The notes beneath the pieces are model-generated. The model had not been told where the DNA came from and ran no database searches. It was given only the letters and a program-made list of their open reading frames with translations. Shown here one piece after another: positions 32,111 to 43,827 of a DNA stretch of 64,000 bases. The stretch covers positions 3,369,549-3,433,548 of the forward strand of contig JAUPFP010000024.1 of the NCBI GenBank assembly GCA_036925085.1, written 5' to 3'. The translations under genes were made by a program, and so were the position numbers. The DNA is from Brachycybe producta. Its lineage: Eukaryota; Arthropoda; Diplopoda; Playtdesmida; Andrognathidae. Every line of letters begins with the position of its first letter. Within the stretch, counting starts at the first letter, position 1.

Positions 32111-32756
32111 CCCCAATAGTAATAAAGGGAAGTGAGGGAAGAGTTAAAGGTGTGTATTTTCCACTTCAACGTGGAAGTATAGATATTTTTTTGTTTGTTG
32201 TTGTTGTTGATGGTGACAAAAAATATGCAAAAAAAAACACAAATTCGTGAGTTCTTATTGCTTTCATCTTGCACTGAAAATCACAATGGGAGAAGAAAAA
32301 TACAAAATATATATAAATATATAGCTTATATGTATAAGAAATAAAGTGTCCAAAAGACAAAAGTGAAATCGCAGGCAAAAAGCAGCAAGTGAGATTCAAA
32401 ACAAAACAAAAAAAAAGTTCTAATTCGCATTTTTTTCTTCTGCCTTTTTTTTAAAAAAAAATTCAAATGAGGTATTAAAGGTTTACAAGAACAAAAAAAA
32501 AATACACAAATGACAAAATAAAGCTATTCTTCAATTATGCTTAAATGCACAATACTTAAGACACAAAATAATAATAAAATAATTAATGAAAGAGAGAAAG
32601 AGAGAGAGAGATGGCGGTGGATGTGTAAAAGAAACATTGAAATTTGTTCTCTGGGTGACACAAGCAGTAGTAGTTTTCAAACAAGCTTTAAAAAGTGCTT
32701 TTTTTCTCTATGTTCTCAACGTTGTTTTCCGTTACAAACAACGAATTGCACATTCT

Positions 32757-32816
32757 GTTTATTCATCGAATACACTGGACGTGACGTCACACTGCTGCAT
32801 TAATCGATGAATAACG
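32757..32816. mobile_element. Short palindrome around a TGACGTCA core
   Basis: ttattcatcga .. ggacgtgacgtcacac .. tcgatgaataa: the two ends are inverted and the centre shares GGACGTGACGTCAC with the 25.3 kb palindrome. Confidence 0.5.
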
Positions 32817-32879
32817 GAATAGGCAGCAAGAGACATCACTAATCGTTCAACGGCAACCAAATTTTCCTTTTTTTTGTAT

Positions 32880-33300
32880 TAGCCTCACTTTAGTGTAAAG
32901 GCTAAAAATTGCATATTTGCTTTCTTTTGCTTTAAAGCTAAGCTTTGTGTAGCTTTTCAAGTTACTGCCATATTTGACATTTTAATGCATCTTTAAAAAC
33001 AAACTGCTTTTTGAAGCTTTCATTTGGTTTGATATTTGCAGCGCGCGGTCATTGATTGGTATTAAAATACTAATTAACCAATCAGATCGGATGAAAAATG
33101 AAAAAGCAGGTCAGCTGATTATGACGTAGCAGCTTTTTGAGCATGCTTCAAGGTTAGATTTTGACGCCAATTTTCAGTAATGCCTTCTCAAGATCAAGCA
33201 AGTGGCTTTAAAGCTCTTCAAAAGCGAATATAGTTTCAACCTTAAGCCTAGCTTTTAATTTATTATGCAAAAAAAAAGCAAATTTTTATAAAGCGGAAGA
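32880..33300. mobile_element. Foldback region, about 420 bp
   Basis: The left part (ttgcatatttgctttctttt, then gctttaaagc) and the right part (gctttaaagctc .. gcaaaaaaaaagcaaatttt) are imperfect inverted copies. The centre contains paired ATTGG/CCAAT (near 33057 and 33079). Confidence 0.45.
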
Positions 33301-34660
33301 CGGAGAAGAAAGCAGTGAAGGAAATGAGGGGAATATGACGTCACTTTGGAAATGAAAGGGAAGCACAAATTAAAAAAGAAATTAACAATAAGGTTTTCTT
33401 GTCAGCCATTTTTGTTGTTGGCTTAATTAATATGGAAGATGGAGTCCAATTGTTCCAAGATTGTCATTAAGAACTAATATAGAAGACAAACAAAATAAGT
33501 TATAAAAAATGTGCTGACAAATAATTTATAAACTAAACTTTGGAGAGTATTTTACAATAAGTAAAAAAAAAAAACACATACGATATAAAGTTGCCTTATT
33601 TTTTTAAAAAAATATAGTTGCCATTAATTTGAGAAACACCTAATAAATGCATTTAATTTGTGCGTTTTAGCGATCAGTTTTTAAACAATTTTTGAACGAA
33701 AAAAACAAATTTTCGCGAATTTTTTTTTTTTTTCAAATAAAGCAACTTTATTCGTAAAGTTCTGTAAAGCATCGTTTCCACTTATACTTATTAGGCTGCA
33801 ACATGGTCTCCACAACAAAAACTACATTTTTTTTTAGTTTATAAATGAAGTTTTGGTTGCCAATGCAAGAGAATTAACCAGCAAATTTTGCGCCCTTGGT
33901 AAGAATATAACTGGCGCCCCCCTTTGGTATTATGATTCTAGTTACTTTGCCGCTCGAGACAGGTGCCTCGCTCTGGTTACGACTCTGTGCCCGGTAGAGA
34001 TTCATAAGTCTGAATGGAAATTTACCTTTTTTTTTTTTCTAATACAAGAAACAAAAATGCCTAGATTACAGAAGGTTCCGGTTACTTGAGCCACCGGTTA
34101 TTTAGTTGCAGACAAAAAAGTAGAAAAACAAAACAATCAAAAACCAAATCGAGAATCCTTTTGTTTGTTTGTAACTCCTTCACATAATTTCGTACCAAAT
34201 AGTATTTCTAGTCTCGACGTGTCTCAATTAACCGGAAATCAACTGTATTTGAAAAGAACAGAAGAAAAATAAAATCATAGGTTTGAAATCAATATCACAC
34301 CACCCCCTCCCTCCCTCCCACAAAATAAATGTCCAGTCAATTTTTTTGCGCTTTTCAACTAAAAATTTAAAAAAAAACTGGAATTGGAATAGATCAGAAG
34401 GGTTTTTTTTTTTATCGAAAAGGTGGTGCAGCAAAAGCGTTTGAAAAGAACAACATAAAAAAGCAGCTCAAAAAGCACATTGAGAATTTCTTTTTCTTTC
34501 TTTCTGTACATCTTTTTTTTTTTACCACGTGATTAATTACCACTTATTTGGTCCATTTTCTTCTTTCTTTAAAGCTTATTAATTAATACAACTTCAAGAA
34601 GAAGAAAAAAAAATCTCTTAATTTTCTTATTGGTGTAATTTCCTTTGGCCATTAAAGCTT

Positions 34661-35022
34661 GCTTGTCACACGAGCGACTTTTTGTCATGTTGGCTCTAAC
34701 ATTTTTGTCGCAAGATGCTTCGGCTACTCGCGATTGTCGCTTATTCTTACACAGTAGTGACATTATGTCGTGCGACAATATGTCTCATGAAAAACTAAAT
34801 ATACTATACAGACAATCTATCTATAGGTAACGACTGTCACTCTGCGACTGTCGCGAGTCTTGCAAACGCAACAAAAAGTTGTATCTTTTTAGACGGAGCT
34901 ACAAAAAAAAAAACTGTCGCATGTCTATATACATGTAATATACCATTGAAAACAATGTGTTTCACAATTTTTTTTTGGTTGTGGCGACAGTTGTTGGCAA
35001 GAAGTCGCTCGTGTGTAAGAGC
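34661..35022. mobile_element. Family E-related MITE
   Basis: The left part TGTCACACGAGCGACTTTTT and the right complement TTACACACGAGCGACTTCTT form terminal inverted repeats. The interior repeats short gcgacagtcg-like words on both strands. Confidence 0.6.
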
Positions 35023-35587
35023 TCTAAGGAGAAAAGAGAGGAAACAAAAAAAATCTTTAAATGCAAAAAAATAAAATAAAACACACAAAAAACAAACAAA
35101 AAATCCATAGGAAAGAAAACTCTTTAGCAAAATGGACGCTTAATAAAAATAATATTTTAAACGTTCAAAATACAAACTTGATATTTGTTGGAATCGGACG
35201 TTCGATCAACGCGTTTTTTTCTTTACGAACCACTGAGAAAATAAAATTAAAAATAGGAAATTAGGAAAACTTGAGTGAAAAAAGAGGAATCTAATAGGAA
35301 AAAAAGCGCTTAACAAACAAAGCTTTCAACATCATTATCATCATCATCAGCAGCTGCAGCAAAAAAATATAATAATCTACTAACTAAATAGTAAATTAAT
35401 TAATTAATATTAAAAAATGTAGAGAGTACAACGTCATGTTTGAAAAAATGGTGAACGAAAATGTGAAATGCTTCGTAACGATGGTAGATGATTTTTTTGG
35501 GAAAACAAATTTCTTTTTGAGAAAAATTAGAAGCACGAACGATTTGGAGAGAGAGATAGAGAGAGACATTCTGAGTTTTATGTTGTG

Positions 35588-37764
35588 TTACCACCATGCC
35601 GTTCCAGCTCCGGTACCACCAAGATATTGTAGTTTTTCTGCAACTGTTGGAGGCGGTGGTGGTTGTGGTTGAACAAGATGAGGTGATGGAGGAGGCGGAG
35701 GTGCCGGTTGTTGTTGCTGAGCATGTTGTTGTTGTTGTTGTTGCTGCTGTTGCTGCTGCTGTTGTTGTTGCTGTTGCTGATGAGAAGCATTTGTGTGTTT
35801 GCGTTCAATGAGTTTCTCGCATCGCCTCTGTTTGCATATTTGATGACTCTTTTCGTTACGACATGGAGCACATTCACCACAATTGTCTTTACGTTGGCAT
35901 CCGTAACAATCTCCGCACCGTTTTCGTTTCTTCTTCTTGGGCTTATCAGAGCCGGCACCAGATTCGTCAGATGCTACGGCCATCTGCTTAGATGGTGGTC
36001 CGTAGTTGGAGTGCGACTGGTTACTCGACGAGACGGATGGTACTTGTCCGTGATGTCGGTGGGCTCCGCGACCTCCGCCTCGACCTCGCTTTGCCTTTGT
36101 GGTCGTTGTAGTTGTATGGATTGGCACGTGGGCATTACCCTGGTAACCTCCACCAGGTCCGCTCGTCGGTGGTGGCGTTGGTGTCACAGTGTTCTGAAGG
36201 GGCATCTTATCGTGTGGCGACAGCTGGTACGCTCTGTCGGAAGGGTTGCCATTGCCGTACACGTTTTCCCTGCCGTTTTGGTTATAAGGGCGACCAGCTG
36301 TATGATACTGCTGTTGTTCTTTGCCCATTTCGGGATATCCCCAAGAACCGGCACCGACACCGCCTGCGGCCGTAGTTGGTGGGTAATAATCGTAGGCTGC
36401 CGTCGTATGAGGGCTGCCAAAAGACAGCAACATATCACGGCCGTCGTAAGGCGGGTAGGAATTAGTTAAATGTGATTTGTTTTCATCGCCGCCGCCTGTC
36501 GTACTGTCACTACTATAACCCACCGAAGATGGAGGTGGAGGTCGATTCGGTTCAGAATGACCAATGTTACCACTGGAAAGCATGTCGTTGGCACCACTGT
36601 TTTTGGCTCCGCCTATGGTACCGTTTCCCGTGCTACCGTTTCCTTCTTTGCCGACGTGTTTATCGCTTGATGGAGGCACAGCATTCGTATCCTTCGGATA
36701 TGGTGACAGAGGTTCACTCTTGCCATGGAACCACGCCGATTTATCATTATTCGAATTGGCTGCATGAGAATTACCGTCATTTCCATTACCACTACCATTA
36801 CCGGCACTTGTACTGTTGGTATTTGGGGCTCTGGCGCCACCGCCGCCGCCACCTTCCGGAGGACCTCCTTTGTCGCCGGTGGGCGTTCCCGGCTGGAATT
36901 TTAGGAAGCCTTCCGCAAAACTGTAGCTGCTACTTGGCGACGTTGGAGATGCATGAGAAGAGGAGGGTGGTTCGGAACGCGGACCCGAACCGATCTCCCA
37001 AGGTCGGTACTGGACGAGGGAAGGCGATGAATGGAAGTGTTCATCTCGAGGATTCATACCACGTTCGATGAGACGGGCAGTTAGACCCTCACCGAACTCA
37101 CCCTGATGGGCAGACGCCGGAGCACTGGACGATCCTCCTCGACTAAGGCGAGCTCCAAGCCCTTCGTTGAAGTCACCCATGTCTTCTTTGAGGCCTGGTG
37201 TTGAACCTCTCCCGGACGTTGGATGTGTGGCAATGGAGCTGAAGGGAGGGAGGGCCGAAGAGGCCCGATTGTCCATCAGGGTGTAGCCCATGCCGCCATT
37301 GTTCTCTAGTGCTCCGGCAGTGGTACCATTACCACCTTTCTCGCCGGCATAACGGATGTTGAGCGGATAATCTGGAGGCAGTGGACCGCCCAAATACTGA
37401 TCATAAGGCTCGGAATACTGTCCTGGGAAGGCCGGGTATGGTGCGCGATAAGGTTGGCCCGGAAATGGCTGAATAGCACGACCACTGTGGTCAACACTGT
37501 AAACATAACCCTGCCACGGAGACAGGGCGGACGGTGGCGGTTGTCCGGCTGGTCCGGATCCAGGCTGTGGATTACGTGCCACTGCTAACGTTTCTGGTCC
37601 CATGCCAACAGCTCCCGCCTGAGCATACCGACTCATACTGTCCGTCATTTGACCGGAAGCAACAGAATATGGCCCGGGACTGCTACCACTTTCACTTGAA
37701 TTGGGAACACTAACCGCCTGCTGCTTGTTATTATTGTCATTCATCTTCTGGACATCTGCACCAT
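35588..37764 (-). CDS. TET: TET-type CXXC zinc-finger exon with polyQ
   Basis: The minus-strand acceptor cattttttttttgttag precedes 37764 and the exon enters in phase 1. An in-frame ATG at 37744 could start translation. About 725 residues: a long Gly/Ser/Pro/Asn-rich disordered region, a basic RGRGGGRG patch that resembles an AT-hook, and a CXXC domain at about 35938-35805 (KKKKRKRCGDCYGCQRKDNC, GECAPCRNEKSHQICKQRRC). A run of Gln (about 35715-35790) and Pro-rich sequence follow. The eight zinc-binding Cys are present and the KFGG motif of other CXXC classes is absent, as in TET/CXXC4-type fingers, which bind CpG-containing DNA. The frame ends in TAA (35590-35588). Alternatively the donor gtaaca at 35591 gives phase 2. 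The coding block is clearly real; its splicing to the catalytic exons is uncertain. Confidence 0.88.
35715..35790 (-). repeat. PolyQ-encoding (CAA/CAG) tract
   Basis: About 20 consecutive Gln codons mixing CAA and CAG, immediately after the CXXC domain and followed by HAQQQQ and a proline run. Confidence 0.9.
35805..35938 (-). other. CXXC zinc-finger domain
   Basis: Eight Cys in the order CGDCYGC, NCGECAPC, QIC, RRC. The first Cys codon is at 35917-35915. It is preceded by a KKKKRKR stretch that probably also serves nuclear import. Confidence 0.93.
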
Positions 37765-38330
37765 CTAACAAAAAAAAATGAAAGAAACAAAATTAATTTC
37801 GATTGCGTGATTGACTTTTTGGACATTTATAAAATAACAACTAAGCAAAAAAAAACACACACACACACACAAGTAAAATTAGGTTAATTTTTTATCAAGC
37901 CATTATACATATTGTATTAAATGAGTCCCACTGTGAATAAAGTGCAGCAACGTTTTACGTAGTAATTGTAACAAGAGTTTGATTTGATTGTCTGACCTGG
38001 CAAGCAAACCTATACTCATCAGTTCTCAGGTGGTCGGTCCCACAACTTCAATCGTACACATTTTAATTTGCATTTTCATTACAACCATGTTGCGCAACCA
38101 TAAACGAATGCAAATTTTTAGTGAAATTTTCATGGGGAGATTGAGCGTTTTTTTTTCTTCTAATTTATATGCGTTATGGATTCAATTTTTCTCTTTTTGC
38201 CATATTTGTTTAGGAAGAAACAAATGTCTTTGGAGCAGACCGCACATGCAACATGAACCCTGCAACATTTGACTCTTGTCAAAAAGCTATTTGTGTCAAG
38301 ATCATGTTGCAGACTTATGAGGCTATGACC

Positions 38331-38480
38331 CTTGACACACAGACCACTTTTGGTGGTCGAATTCAACTGTAAAAAGAAGTTGCAGGTCGTTGGGCTATGG
38401 TTGAAATGTATTTTGATGGAAATTGATTCGAAGTGGTCAGTTTTGATAAGAACTCGACAAAAGTGGTCTGTGTGTTCCAA
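38331..38480. mobile_element. Family E MITE
   Basis: Left end CTTGACACACAGACCACTTT and right complement CTTGGAACACACAGACCACT. About 150 bp. Confidence 0.75.
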
Positions 38481-39395
38481 GCGTAAGTGGAGACGTGCCC
38501 TTTATGCTAATAACTAAATCAACTTTTTTTTTGCATTTTTAAATCACAGTAGGACACAGTATAATAAGCTCCTAACTTCTTACCCGTGTTTTGTAAACAA
38601 ATCTCAAGACAACAGTCACATTTACTCTTGACTGTAAACATTCTATCTTTAGCATGTCCAGTTTAGTACACGGCAAACAACCCATAAATAAAAATACCTA
38701 AGAAACACAAAATAATAAGAATCAATTTACCTGAGAGAGTGAGAGAGAGATGATCCAAAAAAGTATTGAAAATACTTATAACTAAGCCCTCTTCCTATCT
38801 TATATGTAGTTTTGTGTTTAGTGTTTCTCAAAGCTACCAAACAATTTTTATATTTAATTTTGTAAATTGTATTCATACCTAAACTATATTATAACCTCAA
38901 AATATTAGATTTTACAATCCAAAATTCAATTATTACTCATGGAAAAACCATGTGACTGTAAAACATTTCCATAACATAACCTTCGATTGAAAGTCATTTT
39001 TAGCAATGGACTTTGTTTAAAAAAAAAACACAGAAAACCATTTCACGAAAATAACAAATTTAATCACCTACAAGTTTGACAGCTGCTGTACTAAACTAGG
39101 ATTTCCTTTAATGAAAAATAATGTATTTTTTTTCTCTCAGGCCGATTTCAGGTAAAATATATTATATTATTATTATATATATGAACCCAAGAAAAAATAA
39201 AATGGAGTTTTTCATAAGTCAAAACGCAAACACATTTTACATAAAGAATAACTAGTGTGTAAACGTGTTTAAATTGAACACGCACAACTCAGACCCTATA
39301 ATATTAATAATTGTAATAAAATGGAACCTGGGAGGAGGGTGGGAGGAAATGCATGTATATTATTATTATTATTATTACAATAAGTCATTATTAGA

Positions 39396-39716
39396 ACTCT
39401 CTCTGTATTTTTATGTAATATCAAGCAATTGTTTCTCAATTTGTGGCTCGAGTGCCAATTGCAAAGTAATCATCACCATTAGAACAACTGCAATTATGCT
39501 TTTTCTAATAAAAAAAAATGTTGGTTAGAGGCTAGATGTCTTATTGCTATTAGTTATCATTATTAACTAAGAGTTCTAGCATCTAATTAATGTTTTTTGA
39601 TTAAAAAAAAACATAATTGTTGATCTAAATGGGGGAATGTTACTTCACAATTGGCTCCAGAGCCACAGATTGATAAACCATTTGCTTGATATTACATAAA
39701 AATCCGAGCCCTAGAC
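39396..39716. mobile_element. Family C MITE, intact
   Basis: Left atttttatgtaatatcaagc and right gcttgatattacataaaaat are exact complements. The arms contain aattgtttctcaatttgtgg and ggttagaggctagatg. About 320 bp. Confidence 0.8.
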
Positions 39717-40939
39717 ATTATTATTATTATTACAGATTCGAATCTCAATTCTGGAACCATTGAAACATAATTTTTTATATAACATAAATGAGATCAAAGG
39801 GGGGGGGAGTCCATATTTTTTTGTACCATTTTTCAATTCGTAATTTCTAATTTTATGAAATCATTTATGTCACATTTTCTTCTTCTATTTGATCATTTCA
39901 GAGTCGTTAATTGAGTTCATAATTGTAAAGATCAAAAGACCTCCACAATTGATCGCAATGGAATTGTGATGTCATAACATGGGTCACATACAGGGAACGA
40001 GCGAACTTTGCAAAAAAAAAAGTGGTAACAAAGGTGCGTGCCATATTTATACCATATTATGCCATATTTTAATGTGGCCTTTTTATATTTTGCTTTTTAT
40101 GACTCTCTTTGCATTTTTGAAATCAATTTTCGTACACAATTTTATGATCGCTGTTAAGATTTGAAGCTAATGATATCATATGCTAATTTAATCAGTTTAA
40201 AAAATCTCAATCAAGGACATTCATGACAAACAAAACAGTTAATTTATTGTAGAGGTTTTTTTTTTCTTCTTTAATTGAATATCATTATTATAGTATAAGA
40301 TATTTATGAAAACATCTATTGACATTTTCAGCGCCATCTATCATGTAATTTTTTTTAATTATGTTGAATTTTAAAAAATTTGCAAATTCAAAATTTGCAT
40401 TTAGAAGAAATTTAAACAAGTAAACAAATTAGAAATGAATGGAGGGATTTTAATGAAGAAATTATAATTATTGGATAGTAACAACAACAACAAAGAGATT
40501 TTCTTTTGTCATCATGTGTGACCACACTGTGGCACCACAATCGTTATTCAACTTATATGGTAAATATTATTGAGCCAAATGCTATTTATTTTGTTTTAAT
40601 ATACACACTGTGAACAAATGTCATTTTTTGAAATTTATTTCATCTGAAAACAAAATGGAGGTCCAAATAGAAACACGAAAAATGAAACATTTATTCTTGA
40701 ACAAAAAACTGTTTCCAAATTCTATTTTTGTTTATGTCAGTTGTTTTTTTGAAATTGTAAAGTCAAGTTTCTTTTAGACTTTTCTCCTCCGGTTTTGGTT
40801 GAATGAACAATTTTTACTTCTTTTGTTTTATTCATTTTGTTCCCCACTTTGTTTATGCAAAACATAAACGAATTGACCAAGAAATCTTTGTGCATAATTA
40901 AGTAAGAAAAAATTCACTTAAAAGATGTTTTATTCTGCG

Positions 40940-41425
40940 TTTTTTTTTTCGAAGCAACATAGAGAGAAATTTGATAGTGTTTTATAAACCTAGAATATTA
41001 CTTTCATGTTGATATATTTCAAAATAAACTTTTTTTATAGACTTTAAAAGTTGAATCATTCTCAAACTGATGTAAAAAGTTTGTTTTAAAAGATATCAAT
41101 ATGAAATTAGCCCTTAAGTGATTGAACTACCCTTCTAGTTTCTAAAGACACTTTCAAGTTTCTCTTAAGGTGGTTTTAAAGTCTAAATTGCCTCGCAAAC
41201 TCTGGTTATTTGTCTTTCAGAAATAAAATTAAAGATAAACTTGAAAGTGAATTAGAAACTAGAATGGTTACTCAATCACGTAAGGGCATTTCCATGTTGA
41301 TATCTTTCAAAATAAAACTTTTCATAGACGAAAATTTACAAGTACAGATTGCTTAAAGTTGGCGACATTTTCAAAACTGACATAAAAAGCTTATTTTGAA
41401 AGATCCTTCTAAAAGGCTTTTTAAG
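40940..41425. mobile_element. Two adjacent family A MITE copies
   Basis: First copy about 40940-41165 (left arm eroded). Second from 41167 (TTAAGGTGGTTTTAAAGTCT) to about 41425, with a shortened right arm. Arranged head to tail. Confidence 0.6.
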
Positions 41426-42593
41426 GTCTCTTTAATTTTTTTTTTGCATCTGAAAAACAGAATAATCAATATAGTTAAAAAACAAAATTTAAGTTTCCTT
41501 CTGAAACACAAAAAGACCAAGAGTTCGATTCCATTGTTTGAATTTGAAATATACAAGCAACTAAGAAGGCCTGTGGCAGAGGAACAAACAAAAGTCTTAA
41601 TTGCAGCATGTGAAATACATTGTCCGAGCATAAAAAATATAAACCCAATAACAATAATTGCAATGTGTTCTTCTCCAGCTGAAATAATGTATTGTTTCTC
41701 CATCATTTGCATATTTCACAATGGTTACTAATAAACTGTATTAAATATTTCTTCGAAATATAGTAACTTGTATGAAAAGATTTTTTTTCTGTACTGTATT
41801 TGTGTGGTTGGTGGTTTACTATCAAGTAGGCCTAACTTTTGTCATCAAGTTTTCTATGCGCGTTTTTCGAATGTAAAAAAAGTCGGAAAATTCGATAAAT
41901 GTCTCAGGATATGGTCTTTACACCAATCAGTTGCTTTATCGCAAATGCTATAAATTTGCGTGAATCGATCAACATCCTGCACCAAATCGATTGGGGTGTT
42001 TTTTTTTTTGGTGGAGGAGGCTATATGGAGGGAGTCATATATTTCAAGTACCCGTGGTATCATGAGTTCTATTGGCATATATATACAATGTATATTTGTG
42101 TAAGGCCTATCTATTATCATATATAAAAATGGGGGTCCAAATCTTTTCTCTCCATGGCAACGTTTTTTTCTTAAATATATGACAAAAATAAAATACGTAA
42201 ATCAGAGAAAGAATCTTGAATATTTATTACACACTTTAAAACTTAACACCTTTTACTTGTTAAAACAAAAACAAAATCGATCTAAAATTTAACATTCATG
42301 GGAATTGTCACCGATTTTTTGAAACAATTTCTTCTTCGTTAAAAGTTCAGTGATTGATTATGGTTAAGAGAAGGAAGAAAAGGAGCTTTGATCAATCATC
42401 AGCTTCTTCTGAAATTTAGCCATTAAATTTTACAACAAGAAAAAGAAAAGAAAATCAATCGATATCCATAATTCAAAACAAAAGACCAAATTAAGAAGCT
42501 AGAAAATCTTTTATTTTTATCATCGCATTTTTTTTAATAAAAAATTTGTTTACAAAGATGCTTTATACAACATGTGCCAGAAAAAAGTAAATC
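41426..42593. other. No gene recognised
   Basis: A plus-strand frame (41491-41731) has somewhat coding-like content but no splice signals or known motif that I can defend. The rest is AT-rich. Confidence 0.35.
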
Positions 42594-43230
42594 CTAAAGT
42601 AGCGATCACACCTTGAATTAATTGCAATTGCCAATGTGATTAATTACTCTTGCAAGACTTAAAGTGGTTTATTGCATATCGTCTTACAGAAATCGCTGGT
42701 CTTCGCAAGAAACAGTGCAAGATTTATTAATTATTTCTTGCAGTGAATTATTGTGACCCTCGAGCGAGCGTCAGCGCACATGCGCGTTTTCATACCCATA
42801 TACAAGCAATTATTAGTGACTTGTCAAAGCGTCGCGACTTGCTACTCGGTCGCCAAGCTGCTGTTCAAACAGAAGCTTCAGGTCGCAAACGTTTCAAGTC
42901 GGTACCCAACAACCAATCAGAGACCAGATTTTGAATGACATCACCATAAAGACACGCCCAAAACGATTGTAGGTGCGACCGTGCAGCACATATGTAGTGT
43001 GTGCCAGCGACTAGCGACTTGCTACTTCAAGTCGCTATGCTAGTCACTAGTCGAAGACGTAGCTCAAGGTAGCAGGTATGAAGTTCCAGCTTTTTGTAGA
43101 CGGTGTGCAAGAAACCAAGATCTTTGCAAGAGTATTAATCATATTGGCAATTGTAATTAATAACTAATTGAAGGACACATTGCAATTAATTTTCCTTTAA
43201 TTATTGCCTATGTGATCGCCGCTTTAAAGC
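42594..43230. mobile_element. Foldback element with a second inverted repeat inside
   Basis: The outer arms (taaagtagcgatcacacctt .. attgccaatgtgattaatta) pair with 43114-43230 (attaatcatattggcaattg .. gtgatcgccgctttaaa). Inside, gcgacttgctactcgg (42836) pairs with tagcaagtcgct-type sequence near 43013-43040. No ORF. Confidence 0.6.
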
Positions 43231-43653
43231 TAATTTTAACTTGGTAATAAAACAGTAACCAATTAATAGACTTGCCACTTAACTAGTTGAAAACTTAAGA
43301 AATTATTTGCGTATTTTATTATAGCCATTTTATGGGAAATTTGTTTTGAAATAAAGTATTTAGAAACAATGAACGTGTGTCACTTGAACCATCTGAACAA
43401 AGGGGAACATAGAACCCTGTCCGGTTCCTTCCATTACGTGTTCTTTAGGTCCAATTCAACAAACATCAAAACTAAACAAAAGCCCAATCGTGAAATGTTT
43501 GGTATTTGTTCCAGTTTGGCGCTTTTATTCCAATTTGTGTTTAATTAATTTGGTGTTTATTCAGTTTTCTAAATTACGGCACTTGAATATTGTTTCAAAA
43601 AAGATCTCGGTTCATTTTAGCCTCTTATGTAGGTCCTACAGTATTTCTCCTTG

Positions 43654-43827
43654 CAGTAGAGCGTCGGTTATCGTTCTTATGGAAATAGCAAAAATTTCTT
43701 TACTTTTTTCTCCACTTTTTTATTTATTGGGAGTTCGATTATATGAACTGTTGAATATCAAAACTAGTCATTGCACCTCTCGGCCACCGTATGTCCGACA
43801 TTAGTTCCAATAATCGACGTTCTACTG
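43654..43827. mobile_element. Mariner-like MITE
   Basis: Left CAGTAGAGCGTCGGTTATCG and right complement CAGTAGAACGTCGATTATTG. About 174 bp. A TA follows the right end; the left flank is TG. Confidence 0.65.

Larger units (their letters stand above)
30879..35591. other. Non-coding stretch between the two TET exon groups
   Basis: Homopolymer-rich. It contains family C and E elements and a foldback at 32880-33300. The frame at 33853-34089 was considered and not accepted as a gene. A small exon needed to join the CXXC frame to the catalytic frame could hide here; I did not find it. Confidence 0.4.
37765..40930. other. Upstream of CXXC exon: no gene recognised
   Basis: The CXXC exon has a splice acceptor, so a first exon is expected further upstream on the minus strand. 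I could not identify it. It contains family E (38331) and family C (39396) elements and AT-rich sequence. Confidence 0.45.

Noticed and set aside
33853-34089. 78-aa plus-strand frame with somewhat even codon content
   Set aside because: No conserved motif, no clear acceptor, and an internal gtaaga; support too weak to call a gene.
35708-36469. 253-aa plus-strand frame over the CXXC exon
   Set aside because: Antisense shadow; the leucine run is polyQ read on the other strand.
35805-37764. Calling the CXXC exon a separate CXXC4 (IDAX)-type gene outright
   Set aside because: Same strand and order as the TET catalytic exons makes one gene equally likely; transcript evidence is needed, so it is kept as a finding only.
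41396-41731. 111-aa plus-strand frame
   Set aside because: It starts inside a family A MITE arm and has no recognisable domain.
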